Below, one piece after another: positions 1-8,256 of a DNA stretch of 12,825 bases. Origin of the DNA: UBA2177 sp964452735 (GTDB taxonomy: Bacteria; Patescibacteriota; Dojkabacteria; SC72); assembly GCA_964452735.1 (NCBI GenBank), contig CAYVNA010000018.1:1-12825 (forward strand), given 5' to 3'. The position numbers and the translations under genes were made by a program. How positions within the stretch are numbered: the first letter of the stretch is position 1; each line of letters opens with the position of its first letter. The notes under the pieces were generated by a model. That model had not been told where the DNA came from, did not search any database, and worked only from the letters and a program-made list of their open reading frames with translations.

Positions 1-19
1 CCTGTACACCCATTTGGTA

Positions 20-48
20 TTGCAATCACTAGTTATTTCCCATATTCT
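20..48 (+). promoter_or_regulatory. Possible promoter of the surface protein gene
   Basis: TTGCAA (20-25) is followed after exactly 17 bases by TATTCT (43-48). Each hexamer matches four of six sigma-70 consensus positions. Transcription would begin near 55, which favours translation from ATG 71 or GTG 107 over ATG 53. The sequence is AT-rich, so a chance match is possible. Confidence 0.3.
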
Positions 49-52
49 TAAT

Positions 53-3000
53 ATGAGCATAATCTTTTTTATGCCCTTTATGCTTTTAAAAACTTTGAGA
101 AAGTTTGTGAGCTTTGGTGTTAAGAATAGAGAGAAGAAGGTCTCTAAAGTTGTGGAAACAACCTTCCTTTCAATATTCTTTCTCTTTGTTGCTATCAATT
201 CTGTATATGCAACTAACTACTATGTTGACGCTACAGGTGGAAATGATGGTAATCTAGGAACCTCAACAGGACAGGCCTGGAGAACTATTTCTAAAGTAAA
301 CTCCTCTTCCTTTAGTCCTGGAGATATTATCTCTTTCAAAAGAGGGGAAACTTGGAGGGAACAACTAATCATTCCCTCTAGTGGTACTTCTGGGAATCCA
401 ATTACTTTCAATGCATATGGTAGTGGAGATAAACCGAAGATCTTTGGCTCTTCTTTGGTCTCAAGTTGGGTTAATGATGACATTACTAGTGGTTCTGCTG
501 ACCTTCTGAATGAAAATTTTGAAAATACAAAACCAACAAATGGAGGATATGATAACTCTGGATGGACTGAAGAGAAAGGTTCTGGTGTTCTAGATCCTGA
601 CAGTACAGAAGTCGCTAGACCTACTGGTGGTGGGAATCAGGTATTGAAGCTACAGAAAGCAGCCTCCAGCTATCAGTCTCGCGTATCTAGGAATCTAAGT
701 GCAGACAATCCCATTACGTATACTAGTATATATTTTCAGTACAATACCTATTCTTTGTCAGATGGAGAAATGGTCTCTATTGCAGAGATGAGGGATAGTA
801 CAGATAAGATTGCTTGGAGGCTATATTTCAAGTATTTAGCATCAGGATCCAATACTAGGATAAATCTTAGATACTACAATAATGGATCGGATAATAATTG
901 GGGAACAGATACTACTGTAAACTTAGTCTCAGGAAATTGGTATAAGTTAGAAGTAAAGTATGATGTAACTAATAAGACATATGAATGGAAGATAGATGGT
1001 GTCTCTAAAGGATCTGGTAGTCTAACAGGTACTCTTCCTCTTGGTGGCAAGAACTTTAAGATAGGAGATTATTATATTTCTAAAACAGCCACATACTATG
1101 TAGATAACCTATCAATAAGTTCTACGAACTATCCAGAGGAACCATTGGAACTTCCTGAAAATGTGTGGCGTGCGGATTTAGCAACAGCTCCAAAAGAAAT
1201 ATGGNNNNNNNNNNTTTAGTAAGTCTTCTGTAGGGCATTGGGGAAATCCTGTAGCGTCAATGGAAGCCTTGTCTTCGGAATACGACTGGTATGCAAATGG
1301 AGGGAAGCTTTTTGTGTACTCTACAACTGATCCTGATACGACATATGATTGGATAGAGGCATCTCAGCGGGATACTGGGGTTACTACTCCTGGTGCGGGG
1401 AATCGAAGTTATATAACTATAGATAACCTAGATGTCCGTTATGTAGCAAAGCATGGTATAAAAACCGACTTTCTTGCTACTGGTTGGACTATCTCGAATA
1501 ATAATGTCTCATATGTTAGTCTTCCTCATAATGCATATGCTGATGGTATCTATGTTAACAGTAGCAATTCAATTGTTTCTGGCAATACGATTCATGATGC
1601 AGGTGACCATGGTATTTATGTCCTATCAAACTATAGTGCTGGTACGGTAGAGAATGTTATCGTTGAGAATAATACATTGTATGACTGCTATCATACGGGT
1701 ATAGATGTAATGAATCTTGCAGGAACTCTAAGGAATGTTACAGTGAGGGGCAACAAATACTATAACACCAGCAACTACGATACAACTTGGACGAATAGAG
1801 GAATTTTGGTATCTACAGGCTCTGGTTACTATACCGAAAGTATAGATATATATAACAATGTAATATACAACATCTGTGATACGGGAATTCAGATAGGAGG
1901 TACTCCTGGGAATGAGAGAGATATTGGAATATACAATAATACCGTATATGAAAAGCTCTCATCTTGTACCGTGGGGACTTGGGGGTATCTAATAAAGAGC
2001 ACTATGTCCACAGGTACTAATAAGTTCATAAATAATTTAGGGGCACAAACAAATGGAACTTCTGGTTCGAGGGTTCTCTTCGTAGATGATAGTAGCAAGA
2101 TAACCACTATGAATAATAATCTCTACTATAACCTAGGTGGGGTTAATTCTTTAGTGGCAACTGTGAATGGTACTAATTACTCATCTCAGAGTACATATAG
2201 ATCCGCACTAAATCCAAAGGAATCAGCGACTCTTTTTGCAAATCCTCTTTTTGTAGATCCTTCTACTCAAGACTTTCGTATTCAACAGACATCTCCTGCA
2301 GTTAATGCTGGTGCAGATATGAGTTCTCTATTCACAACTGATTATTCAGGGACAACTCGTCCACAAGGTGCTTCCTATGATATTGGTGCATACGAATATT
2401 CCTCTCTGACCGTAACGATAAATCAGGCAGTGGGACAATCAGATCCAACTAACCTCTCCACAATTAACTTCACTGTAGTGTTTAGTGAATCAGTATCAGA
2501 TTTTGNNNNNNNNNNNNNNNNNNNNNNNNNNNNNNNNNNNNNNNNNNNNNNNNNNNNNNNNNNNNNNNNNNNNNNNNNNNNNNNNNNNNNNNNNNNNNNN
2601 NNNNNCATATACAAATGGATACTATACAGTAACCTCTGTAGGATTAACTGTAAGTGATGGGACAGATTCCGGCTCTGGAGTGAATACATCATCAAGGGTA
2701 GTTCAAAGGAAATCAGCAAGTATGACCAATGGAGTCTGTGGAAGCTATGGAAGTTTCTCAACGATAACCCCAAGTGGGAGCTATCCAAACTTAGTAGATA
2801 GTACAGTATCCAGTGGTAATTGTTACATGTATCAATACTTAGTATCAGATAACTTGGGTAATGAGAGAACATATACATCAGAGAATGAAGCTAAAATAGA
2901 TACTCAGTCACCAACAGATCCTGGTGTACCTACTACAACATCTCCAACTAATTCAGAATCTCAAACTTGGACTTGGGTAGAGTCAACAGATGCCATCTCT

Positions 3001-4803
3001 GGTATTTCTGAATACTCCTGGAGAACTTCTGGGACCTCTGTTGTTAATGGAGTCTCTTCAACAAATTCTGTAGAAACAAATCTACTAGAAGGATCATATA
3101 CATTCTATGTAAAAGCAATAGACCAAGCAGGTAATGAAAGTGAGGAAGTATCTTCGACATTAATTGTGGATACAACACCACCAGTAACAACAAATGACCT
3201 AAACATATCTTGGACTAAAAACTCCATCTCCATTCAGCTATCATGTGAAGATTCTCTCGGCTGCTCTACTACATACTACACACTAGATGGTACAACCCCA
3301 ACAACCTCTTCTAGCTTTGGAAATGATATAGATATTGCAGAGGAGGGAACATATATTCTTAAATATTTTTCTGTGGATATAGTTGGTAATGAGGAAAGTG
3401 TTAAATCTACATCTCTCTTCGGAATAGATAATTCTTCCCCTCAAGAAGGAAGCATCTCATATACTGATGGCGATTATTCAATTGCTTCTATTGCAATAAC
3501 AGTAGAAGATGGGAATGATGGTACAGGATCAGGCATCGATAATGGTTCAAGAATAGTTCAGAGAAGAGTAGCTTCACTCCAGGATGGATCCTGTGGTTCC
3601 TTTGGTAACTATTCAACAATATCTCCATCTGGTACTTATCCTAACTATCTAGATAGTACAGTATCTAGTGGCTATTGTTATCAATATAGATTCAGAGTCT
3701 CCGATATTGTTGGGAATGAGTCAATATATACATCAGAGAATATTGCTAAGGTATATATTCCAGTTACTGGAGATGTGGATATCCAGTCAGTTACAGAATC
3801 ATCAATAGGAGATACAAATGTAAATATTTCTTGGGTTACAGATAGGGAGTCTTCCTCGAAGGTCTTTTATGGACTCTCTACCTTATATGGTTCATCAACT
3901 TCTGAAACAAATACAGATACAAGAGTACTCTCTCATTCGGTTCAATTAACCTCCCTAGTCCCTTGTACGACATATTATTACAAAGTATATTCGGTTGATG
4001 CACAAGAGAACGACGGATACGGTGGGAATAAAACATTCACAACTACCGGTTGTGTCGGTTCCGCAAACATAATATCTCAAGTACCCTCTCAAGTACCCAT
4101 AGTTTCTGGAGGGCTAATTAGCTTATTAAACAATGGATACGGAATAACAATCTCCATCCCCACTCTATTCTCCTCAGAAGATGCTAATTTCCAAGTAAAA
4201 CAACTTGAGAAAGATGCTGTTACAAACACTACGAGTACACCACTCGGTTATCGACTTGTTGGACAGTATGTATATGACTTAAAAGCCTTAGTTGATGTAT
4301 CAAGCCTACTATCTGCTTTCCAGAAATCTATAACGATAAAGATGAAATATATGGATCTAGATATTGCAACTCTTTATGAGGGATCTTTAAGAATCTATAG
4401 ATGGGATGGCCAAGGTTGGAACATTCTTAACAACTGTGTAAATGATATATTGGGAAATGAAGTATCATGCACAACAACCAACTTCTCGGTCTTTGGTTTG
4501 TTTGGAGAGACAACACCTACAAAAACTTCAAATATCAAAACTAGCACTAAGACAGAAGCAAACTCTTCAGGCTTCTCTGAGGAACAGGAGATTGATGTAG
4601 AGGAAAACAACTTTGAAGAAGAAAAGACTACAAATGTTGAGAAAATTGGAGAAGATTATATCCCCGAAGATTCCGAATACAACAAGGAAGAGAGTATACC
4701 TTTTAAGAATATAATGTTAATAATATCTCTGGGACTATTCCTAATGCTTAGCCTTGCCCTCGGGATCTCTTTATATAGGAAGAGGAAATTAGAATATGCT
4801 TAA
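53..4803 (+). CDS. Giant anchored surface protein (beta-helix, Ig-like, FnIII modules), interrupted by two assembly gaps
   Basis: Probably an extracellular adhesin or carbohydrate-binding/degrading protein; no enzyme activity can be assigned. Visible in order: a basic stretch (KNREKK) and hydrophobic segment ending in VYA before TNYY (likely signal peptidase site, about 203-208); the start of a right-handed parallel beta-helix; a jelly-roll (concanavalin-like) insertion at about 505-1125; more beta-helix with N-rich turns (1400-1980); an Ig-like domain beginning near 2408 and cut by the 100-N gap; two copies of a ~98-residue module; an intervening Ig-like part and a chitobiase-C-like part (about 3180-3430); an FnIII-like domain (3760-4050); an acidic, threonine-rich stalk (4519-4707); a transmembrane helix (4708-4776) and the basic tail RKRK. 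The three segments (to 1204, 1215-2505, 2606-4803) lie in different frames only because the N counts are nominal. The start is uncertain: ATG 53, ATG 71, or GTG 107, which gives the most normal signal peptide. No sortase motif is seen. Confidence 0.8.
1205..1214. other. Assembly gap (10 N) inside the surface protein gene
   Basis: Ten N. The frame before it ends a complete codon at 1204 (IW), and an open frame resumes at 1215 (FSKSS...) with no stop before the in-frame ATG at 1260. The true missing length must be a multiple of three for the gene to be intact, so the 10 is nominal. Confidence 0.95.
2506..2605. other. Assembly gap (100 N) inside the surface protein gene
   Basis: One hundred N, the conventional value for a scaffold gap of unknown size. 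It falls within an Ig-like domain (FTVVFSESVSDF just before it) and directly before the first copy of a duplicated module. Frames on either side join if the true length is a multiple of three. Unresolved repeat copies are a likely cause. Confidence 0.95.
2608..2901 (+). repeat. Duplicated Ig-like module, copy A
   Basis: This encodes about 98 residues running from YTNGYYTV to SENEAKID. It aligns along its length with copy B at 3460-3753: shared landmarks are VVQR/IVQR, a CGS(Y/F)G motif, PSG(S/T)YPN, LDSTVSSG or VDSTVSSG, the CY pair, SD--GNE and YTSEN. Identity persists in DNA, for example TAGATAGTACAGTATC occurs in both copies, which indicates fairly recent duplication. The two conserved cysteines per module could form a disulfide outside the cell. 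Confidence 0.85.
3460..3753 (+). repeat. Duplicated Ig-like module, copy B
   Basis: Second copy of the module, 852 bases downstream of copy A, running from YTDGDYSI to SENIAKV. It has one extra residue in the glycine-rich loop (GTGSG). The cysteine pair and the terminal YTSEN motif are kept. Between the copies lie an Ig-like domain and a chitobiase-C-like domain (sequence TYYTLDGTTPT), so the repeating unit may be a multi-domain cassette. Confidence 0.85.
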
Positions 4804-6449
4804 AGAGTCTTACTCATATACAAATCCCCAAGCTGGAAACCTCTATCTCTGTAATACTGTCTAGTGCCAATTGCAGATATTACAGAAATTTTCTTAAAAC
4901 CACTCTGCCTTGTTATTTCCTCGGCAATACCTATCATTCTCTTCCCTAACCCCAAGTGCTGAGATTCTCCAACATTTAAATCCTTAATCCCAAGAACTTT
5001 GCCATATACATGTATTTCTCTTATCATTGTAGAATCTCTTATCTCATCTATTAGAAGCTTGTTATTTCTCTTATTAGGTATGGATAGCCTTAGGAATCCA
5101 CAAATCTTGTCAGAAACCTTTGTCTTATATGATAGAAAAATCTCTTTCCCTATTTTAGTAGAATACTGTATTGTTTCCAATTTGATCTTCTCCCATGTAA
5201 CACTCTCATCTTTTATTTCTCTAGCCCTTATGTCCTGCACAACCCTTCCTTCCTGAATTAGCTCTTCTTCGACAATTTGTCTAAGATTTGTCTTTTTGTT
5301 ACCATCGACAATCTCATTTGAAGGAATGTCCCTTACAATTCTTGATAGTCTGCAGTATCTTGGTGTTGACGATATTGCATTCTTCAGAACATATTTTAAC
5401 TGTTTCTCTGTGTACGGCTTGTATTTGCCTCTCTTGTACAGATCGTATAGATAGGTATCCTTGATTATCGAGGTAGGGTAGATCTTGAGCTCATCTGGAG
5501 AGAACCTTGGTGACCAAAGCTTCCTGAATTCAATCACATCTCGGAGAGGGTACGAACCATAAAGATTTGGCATCCAGTGAGCATGTATCTTAAACCCATA
5601 CCTTCGGAGAATTTCGAATGCCTTTTCTACATCCTTCGTCTTTCTCCCAACTCTGTTAAGCCTCAGTATCCTATCGGAAAGTGACTGTATACCTATTTGC
5701 ACCTTGGTACATCCAAGTCTTCGCATATGTTCAACTTCTTCTTCAACGATTAAGTCAGGGCGAGTTTCTAGGACAAGCCCTACATTCCTGCAATATGCTT
5801 TTTCATTCATTTTCTGCTCAGAGATTAAATCTTCGAAAGATCTTTCTGTCAGAAGGCTCCCTAAGGGTTTTACCATACCTATAGTGTCCTCTTGTATATC
5901 GTTCAACGCTCTAAAACACTCGTATACAAAGGCTAATTGATAATGTCGGACATAGTGAGACCAACTTCCACCAAGGATAAGCAATTCAACCTTTTGTATA
6001 TTATGTCCAATATTCTTGAGAGCGATTAGCCTATTATATACCTGAGCATAAGGATCAAACTTGTTCTTAAGCGCTCTTTGTGCACCAGGTTCTGAGGATA
6101 TATAGCTTTTGGGCATTGTTGGATCATTGGGACAGAATATACAAGTCCCTGGGCATGGATATGGTTTTGTGAGGACAGTCACTGTAACCACTCCAGAGTT
6201 TGTCCTTGTTGGTTTCATCCGAATCCTTTCCTCGACTATATGGTCCTTTCTCTTGAGTGAAAGGTATCCCTCTACTAGTTCATCTTTTCTAAACATTCTC
6301 CCATTTGCCTTCTTCCTCTTCCTCAGGATTTTCTGCAAAGAATCGTCCTTCCATTTTTTTGTATTCTGGATCTCCTCTAAGATATCTTTGATTTTATCTT
6401 TGTTTTCCATATATAATTGCTTACTAATATCCTTAGTATTATCTAACAT
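4800..6449 (-). CDS. elp3: Elp3-type tRNA uridine-34 modification enzyme (radical SAM + GNAT)
   Basis: Elp3 uses S-adenosylmethionine, a 4Fe-4S cluster and acetyl-CoA to add a carboxymethyl-type group to C5 of wobble uridine 34 in tRNA; it acts in the cytoplasm. The 549 residues are close to full family length. The radical-SAM cluster motif is C99-x3-C103-x2-C106 in PYPCPGTCIFCPND. A GGSWSHY segment follows at 160-166, then LETRPD (228-232) and QIGIQSL. The C-terminal GNAT domain shows the acetyl-CoA loop QHLGLGKRM (497-505) and the YYRDRGF end motif (532-538). The N-terminus is basic, as expected for a tRNA-binding part. Start: ATG 6449 is used, but ATG 6410 (MENKDKIKD) is also possible; neither has a clear Shine-Dalgarno. 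Its TAA stop overlaps the stop of the surface protein gene, and its start is 18 bases from the divergent ndk start. Confidence 0.93.
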   Translation of the reverse strand: MLDNTKDISKQLYMENKDKIKDILEEIQNTKKWKDDSLQKILRKRKKANGRMFRKDELVEGYLSLKRKDHIVEERIRMKPTRTNSGVVTVTVLTKPYPCPGTCIFCPNDPTMPKSYISSEPGAQRALKNKFDPYAQVYNRLIALKNIGHNIQKVELLILGGSWSHYVRHYQLAFVYECFRALNDIQEDTIGMVKPLGSLLTERSFEDLISEQKMNEKAYCRNVGLVLETRPDLIVEEEVEHMRRLGCTKVQIGIQSLSDRILRLNRVGRKTKDVEKAFEILRRYGFKIHAHWMPNLYGSYPLRDVIEFRKLWSPRFSPDELKIYPTSIIKDTYLYDLYKRGKYKPYTEKQLKYVLKNAISSTPRYCRLSRIVRDIPSNEIVDGNKKTNLRQIVEEELIQEGRVVQDIRAREIKDESVTWEKIKLETIQYSTKIGKEIFLSYKTKVSDKICGFLRLSIPNKRNNKLLIDEIRDSTMIREIHVYGKVLGIKDLNVGESQHLGLGKRMIGIAEEITRQSGFKKISVISAIGTRQYYRDRGFQLGDLYMSKTL

Positions 6450-6452
6450 TTT

Positions 6453-6458
6453 AATAAT
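6453..6458 (+). promoter_or_regulatory. Possible -10 box of ndk
   Basis: AATAAT (five of six to TATAAT) ends 9 bases before the ndk ATG at 6468. No -35 element is clear. The spacing would place transcription start at or within a few bases of the ATG, like the better boxes at 7714-7719 (-) and 8299-8304. The elp3 start at 6449 on the other strand lies next to it, so the two genes share a very small control region. Confidence 0.3.
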
Positions 6459-6467
6459 TCTTTCTAT

Positions 6468-7082
6468 ATGGACAAAGCTAAGATTATGCAGGAGAGAACT
6501 CTTTTACTGATAAAGCCAGACGTTATCCAGAGGCAGATAGTTGGTGAGATACTCAGTCGTTTTGAGAGGAAAGGTTTCAAGATTGTTGCAATGAAGATGT
6601 TGAATGCGACAAAGGAGCAGGTGGGGGAACATTATATTGCAGATGAAGCATATCTTATAGAGACAGGAGAGAAGGCGAAGAAAGGGGCCATTGCAAGAGG
6701 GGAAGATGTCTCACAGTGGAACTCATTGGAAAGGGGTAAGATAATTAGGAAGAACAATATTGTATACCTTACTTGTGGTCCAATAATTGCAATGGTTTTA
6801 GAAGGGTATGGTGTTGTGCCAGGTGTTAGGAAAGTTCTTGGTAGCACAAGCCCTGCAGAAGGTGATGTCGGTACGATTCGGGATGATTACTCTTTTGATA
6901 CATATGAATTGGCTGACTATATTTCTAGGTCAACGAGAACTATGTTACATGCTTCTGATTCAGTGGAGAGTGCAGAGAGGGAGATTAAGATATGGTTCAA
7001 GGAGAGTGAACTTTGTAGTAACTATGAAACAGTAGCAGAGAAGATATTCTTTGATTCAAAATGGGATCATATAGAGGAATAG
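6468..7082 (+). CDS. ndk: Nucleoside diphosphate kinase, expanded form
   Basis: Transfers the gamma phosphate of NTPs to NDPs through a phospho-histidine; a cytoplasmic nucleotide-balance enzyme. Visible: ERTLLLIKPD with the substrate lysine K16, GPIIAMVLEG (104-113), GVRKVLGSTSP (119-129) with the phosphate-binding arginine R121, GTIRDD (135-140), and the active-site motif with catalytic H161 in HASDSVESAEREI. At 204 residues it is about 55-60 longer than the usual ~145. Roughly 30 extra residues follow EHY (about 57-98), about 10 lie between GTIR and the catalytic histidine, and there is a C-terminal extension. The residue three before the histidine, normally asparagine (NxxH), is threonine 158. 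ATG 6486 (MQERTLLL) is an alternative start. The gene ends 1 base from the convergent uracil-DNA glycosylase gene. Confidence 0.93.
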   Translation: MDKAKIMQERTLLLIKPDVIQRQIVGEILSRFERKGFKIVAMKMLNATKEQVGEHYIADEAYLIETGEKAKKGAIARGEDVSQWNSLERGKIIRKNNIVYLTCGPIIAMVLEGYGVVPGVRKVLGSTSPAEGDVGTIRDDYSFDTYELADYISRSTRTMLHASDSVESAEREIKIWFKESELCSNYETVAEKIFFDSKWDHIEE

Positions 7083-7107
7083 ATTAGAGTTTTAGAATCT
7101 CCTCTAT
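7071..7107. terminator. Possible shared stem-loop at the ndk/UDG convergent junction
   Basis: ATAGAGGA (7071-7078) pairs with TCCTCTAT (7100-7107). A further GATT/AATC pair lies inside (7082-7085 with 7096-7099), leaving a ten-base loop. It spans both stop codons. On the + strand it is followed by a T-rich run broken by C. The stem is AT-rich and bulged, so it could act as a weak two-way terminator or be chance. Confidence 0.35.
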
Positions 7108-7707
7108 CTCATCTTTCTTCTTTTGTAGTACTTTCCCTTTCCTCTCGTTGGATTGGAGGAACTCTTTTAATTTGTGGAAGTCTTTCTTCATTGTATCTTT
7201 CAAATTAGGATTGTATAGCGCTGCAGCAGGATGGTACATAGCGAATATTGCTATGCCGGTCGGATGTGTGAAATTATTCCCATGATCTGTAGATATATGG
7301 GTATTGGGTATGAACCTTCCTAATGCGTGTCTTCCTAGAGTTACAATAACCTTCGGTTTGATAAATAGTAGTTCTGCATTTAGCCATGTTCTGCAGGACT
7401 CCTTCTCCTCTTCTTGTGGATCACGATTATTGGGGGGTCTGTATTTTACTATATTCGTTACATACACCTCTTCTCTGGAATAGCCAATTTCTTTTAGTAG
7501 TTCATCTAGAAATTTTCCAGCTGCACCAACAAAAGGTTTTCCCTGAAGATCTTCGTTTCTCCCTGGTGCTTCTCCTATGAACAGTATTCCTGAAGATGGT
7601 GGTAGTATTTCGTATACTGGTTGGGTTGCTATTTTCCTAAGCTCACAATTATTGTGTATGGAGTAGTACTGATGTATCTCTTTTAAGGTTTTAAAATCTT
7701 TTTGCAT
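7084..7707 (-). CDS. Type 4-like uracil-DNA glycosylase with incomplete Fe-S cysteine set
   Basis: Removes uracil from DNA to start base excision repair. Family 4 signatures (numbered from the longer reading, ATG 7722): ILFIGEAPGRNEDLQGKPFVG (46-66), VTNIVKYRPPNNRDP (88-102) and MYHPAA (162-167). Family 4 enzymes usually bind a 4Fe-4S cluster with four cysteines: C-x2-C near the N-terminus, KCRPP, and one about 16 residues later. Here only C26 and C110 remain; the other positions are H23 and Y94. The cluster may be lost or differently bound. The C-terminus is a lysine/glutamate-rich extension. Start: ATG 7707 is preferred because TATAAT lies at 7719-7714 between it and ATG 7722, giving a likely leaderless start; ATG 7722 would add five residues (MYNVY). 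Convergent with ndk, divergent from the secreted-protein gene. Confidence 0.88.
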   Translation of the reverse strand: MQKDFKTLKEIHQYYSIHNNCELRKIATQPVYEILPPSSGILFIGEAPGRNEDLQGKPFVGAAGKFLDELLKEIGYSREEVYVTNIVKYRPPNNRDPQEEEKESCRTWLNAELLFIKPKVIVTLGRHALGRFIPNTHISTDHGNNFTHPTGIAIFAMYHPAAALYNPNLKDTMKKDFHKLKEFLQSNERKGKVLQKKKDEIEEILKL

Positions 7708-7713
7708 ATATAC

Positions 7714-7719
7714 ATTATA
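7714..7719 (-). promoter_or_regulatory. -10 box of the uracil-DNA glycosylase gene
   Basis: On the - strand, TATAAT (7719 to 7714) is followed by six bases and then ATG at 7707, so transcription would begin at the start codon. A second TATAAT (7726 to 7721) overlaps the upstream ATG 7722. No -35 is recognisable; that position is occupied by the tandem TTCAC operator. Confidence 0.5.
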
Positions 7720-7728
7720 CATTATATG

Positions 7729-7746
7729 TTCACCATATTTTCACCA
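7729..7746 (+). promoter_or_regulatory. Tandem TTCACC operator, site 1 (predicted response-regulator box)
   Basis: TTCACCA occurs at 7729-7735 and again at 7740-7746, an exact 11-base period. Direct repeats about one helical turn apart are the established layout for OmpR/PhoB-family dimers. The same arrangement and orientation occurs at 8976-8993 before the ABC ATPase gene. It starts 65 bases before the ATG of the secreted-protein gene and sits in the -35 region of the divergent glycosylase promoter, so it could affect both. Binding by the regulator encoded at 8312 is inference. Confidence 0.6.
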
Positions 7747-7750
7747 ATGA

Positions 7751-7779
7751 TTGTATATATTAAAGAATATTTAAATTAT
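7751..7779 (+). promoter_or_regulatory. Possible promoter of the secreted-protein gene
   Basis: TTGTAT (7751-7756), 17 bases, then AATTAT (7774-7779, four of six). It starts 22 bases after the start of the tandem operator, nearly the spacing seen before the ATPase gene (23). The weak hexamers would suit activation by a bound regulator. The region is so AT-rich that other -10 choices exist, for example TATATT at 7756-7761. Confidence 0.3.
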
Positions 7780-7787
7780 TAAATATT
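7766..7787. repeat. Perfect AT-only inverted repeat upstream of the secreted-protein gene
   Basis: AATATTTAA (7766-7774) and its exact reverse complement TTAAATATT (7779-7787) flank the four bases ATTA. It ends six bases before the ATG at 7794 and overlaps the likely -10 region. It may be a repressor site, an RNA hairpin at the 5' end, or composition-driven chance. Confidence 0.45.
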
Positions 7788-7793
7788 TAAAAT

Positions 7794-8246
7794 ATGAAAA
7801 AGATTGTTATATACACAACAATGGGTGTTGCATTGATTGTGTTAGGAGTATATTCGGTATCAAGTATATATGCCGAAGATAATGGCGGAGGGCAGTTCCA
7901 TATGCCTTTCATAACAAAGTTAGCGGAGAAGTTGAATATGGATGAAGCGGAATTGGAGAAAGTTGTTGAGGAGGTGAGGGAGGCAGAGAGAGCAGAAATG
8001 GATGCAGAGAGGAGTGAGAAGATTCTTCAAGCTATGGAAGATGGGAAGATATCTGAAAGGCAAGCGGAAATACTTAATGCCATGGAGGATCTAAGACCTG
8101 AGAAAGGAGGTCCTAATGGAGGAATGATGGAGCTTCTAAAGGAGTCGGTTTTAGATGTAACAGATGAGGAGATCGATGAGCTCAGAGATTTGTGTAAGGA
8201 GTTAGATATCAGGTTTTTTGGTCGTGGAAGGGGTCGTATGATGTAG
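7794..8246 (+). CDS. Small secreted helical protein, DUF2680/Spy-like in style
   Basis: Not confidently assigned to a family. The 150 residues start with a clear signal peptide: MKK, a hydrophobic core, then SIYA before EDN, with cleavage likely after A27. The mature part is highly charged and predicted helical: a segment LAEKLNMDEAELEKVVEEVREAE (43-65), then EKILQAMEDGKISERQAEILNAMEDL (75-100), a glycine-rich break with PNGGMM (107-112), a last helix (114-137), and a basic GRGRGRMM tail. The DGKISERQA turn between helices is like that of DUF2680 (YckD-type) secreted proteins. One cysteine, C134. It is preceded by the tandem TTCACC operator and followed by a terminator, so it is probably a separately transcribed target or accessory of the downstream two-component/ABC system. 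A sensor-adaptor or chaperone role outside the membrane is a guess. Confidence 0.85.
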   Translation: MKKIVIYTTMGVALIVLGVYSVSSIYAEDNGGGQFHMPFITKLAEKLNMDEAELEKVVEEVREAERAEMDAERSEKILQAMEDGKISERQAEILNAMEDLRPEKGGPNGGMMELLKESVLDVTDEEIDELRDLCKELDIRFFGRGRGRMM

Positions 8247-8256
8247 GTATCCCTTC

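Noticed and set aside
2640..3760. Repeated DNA words that could suggest a CRISPR or mobile repeat
   Set aside because: They fall in frame within duplicated protein modules, with unequal spacing and no spacers.
4999..6510. Open + strand frames opposite elp3 (up to 133 codons)
   Set aside because: elp3 on the other strand carries all family motifs; these frames have no recognisable domains and are shadows.
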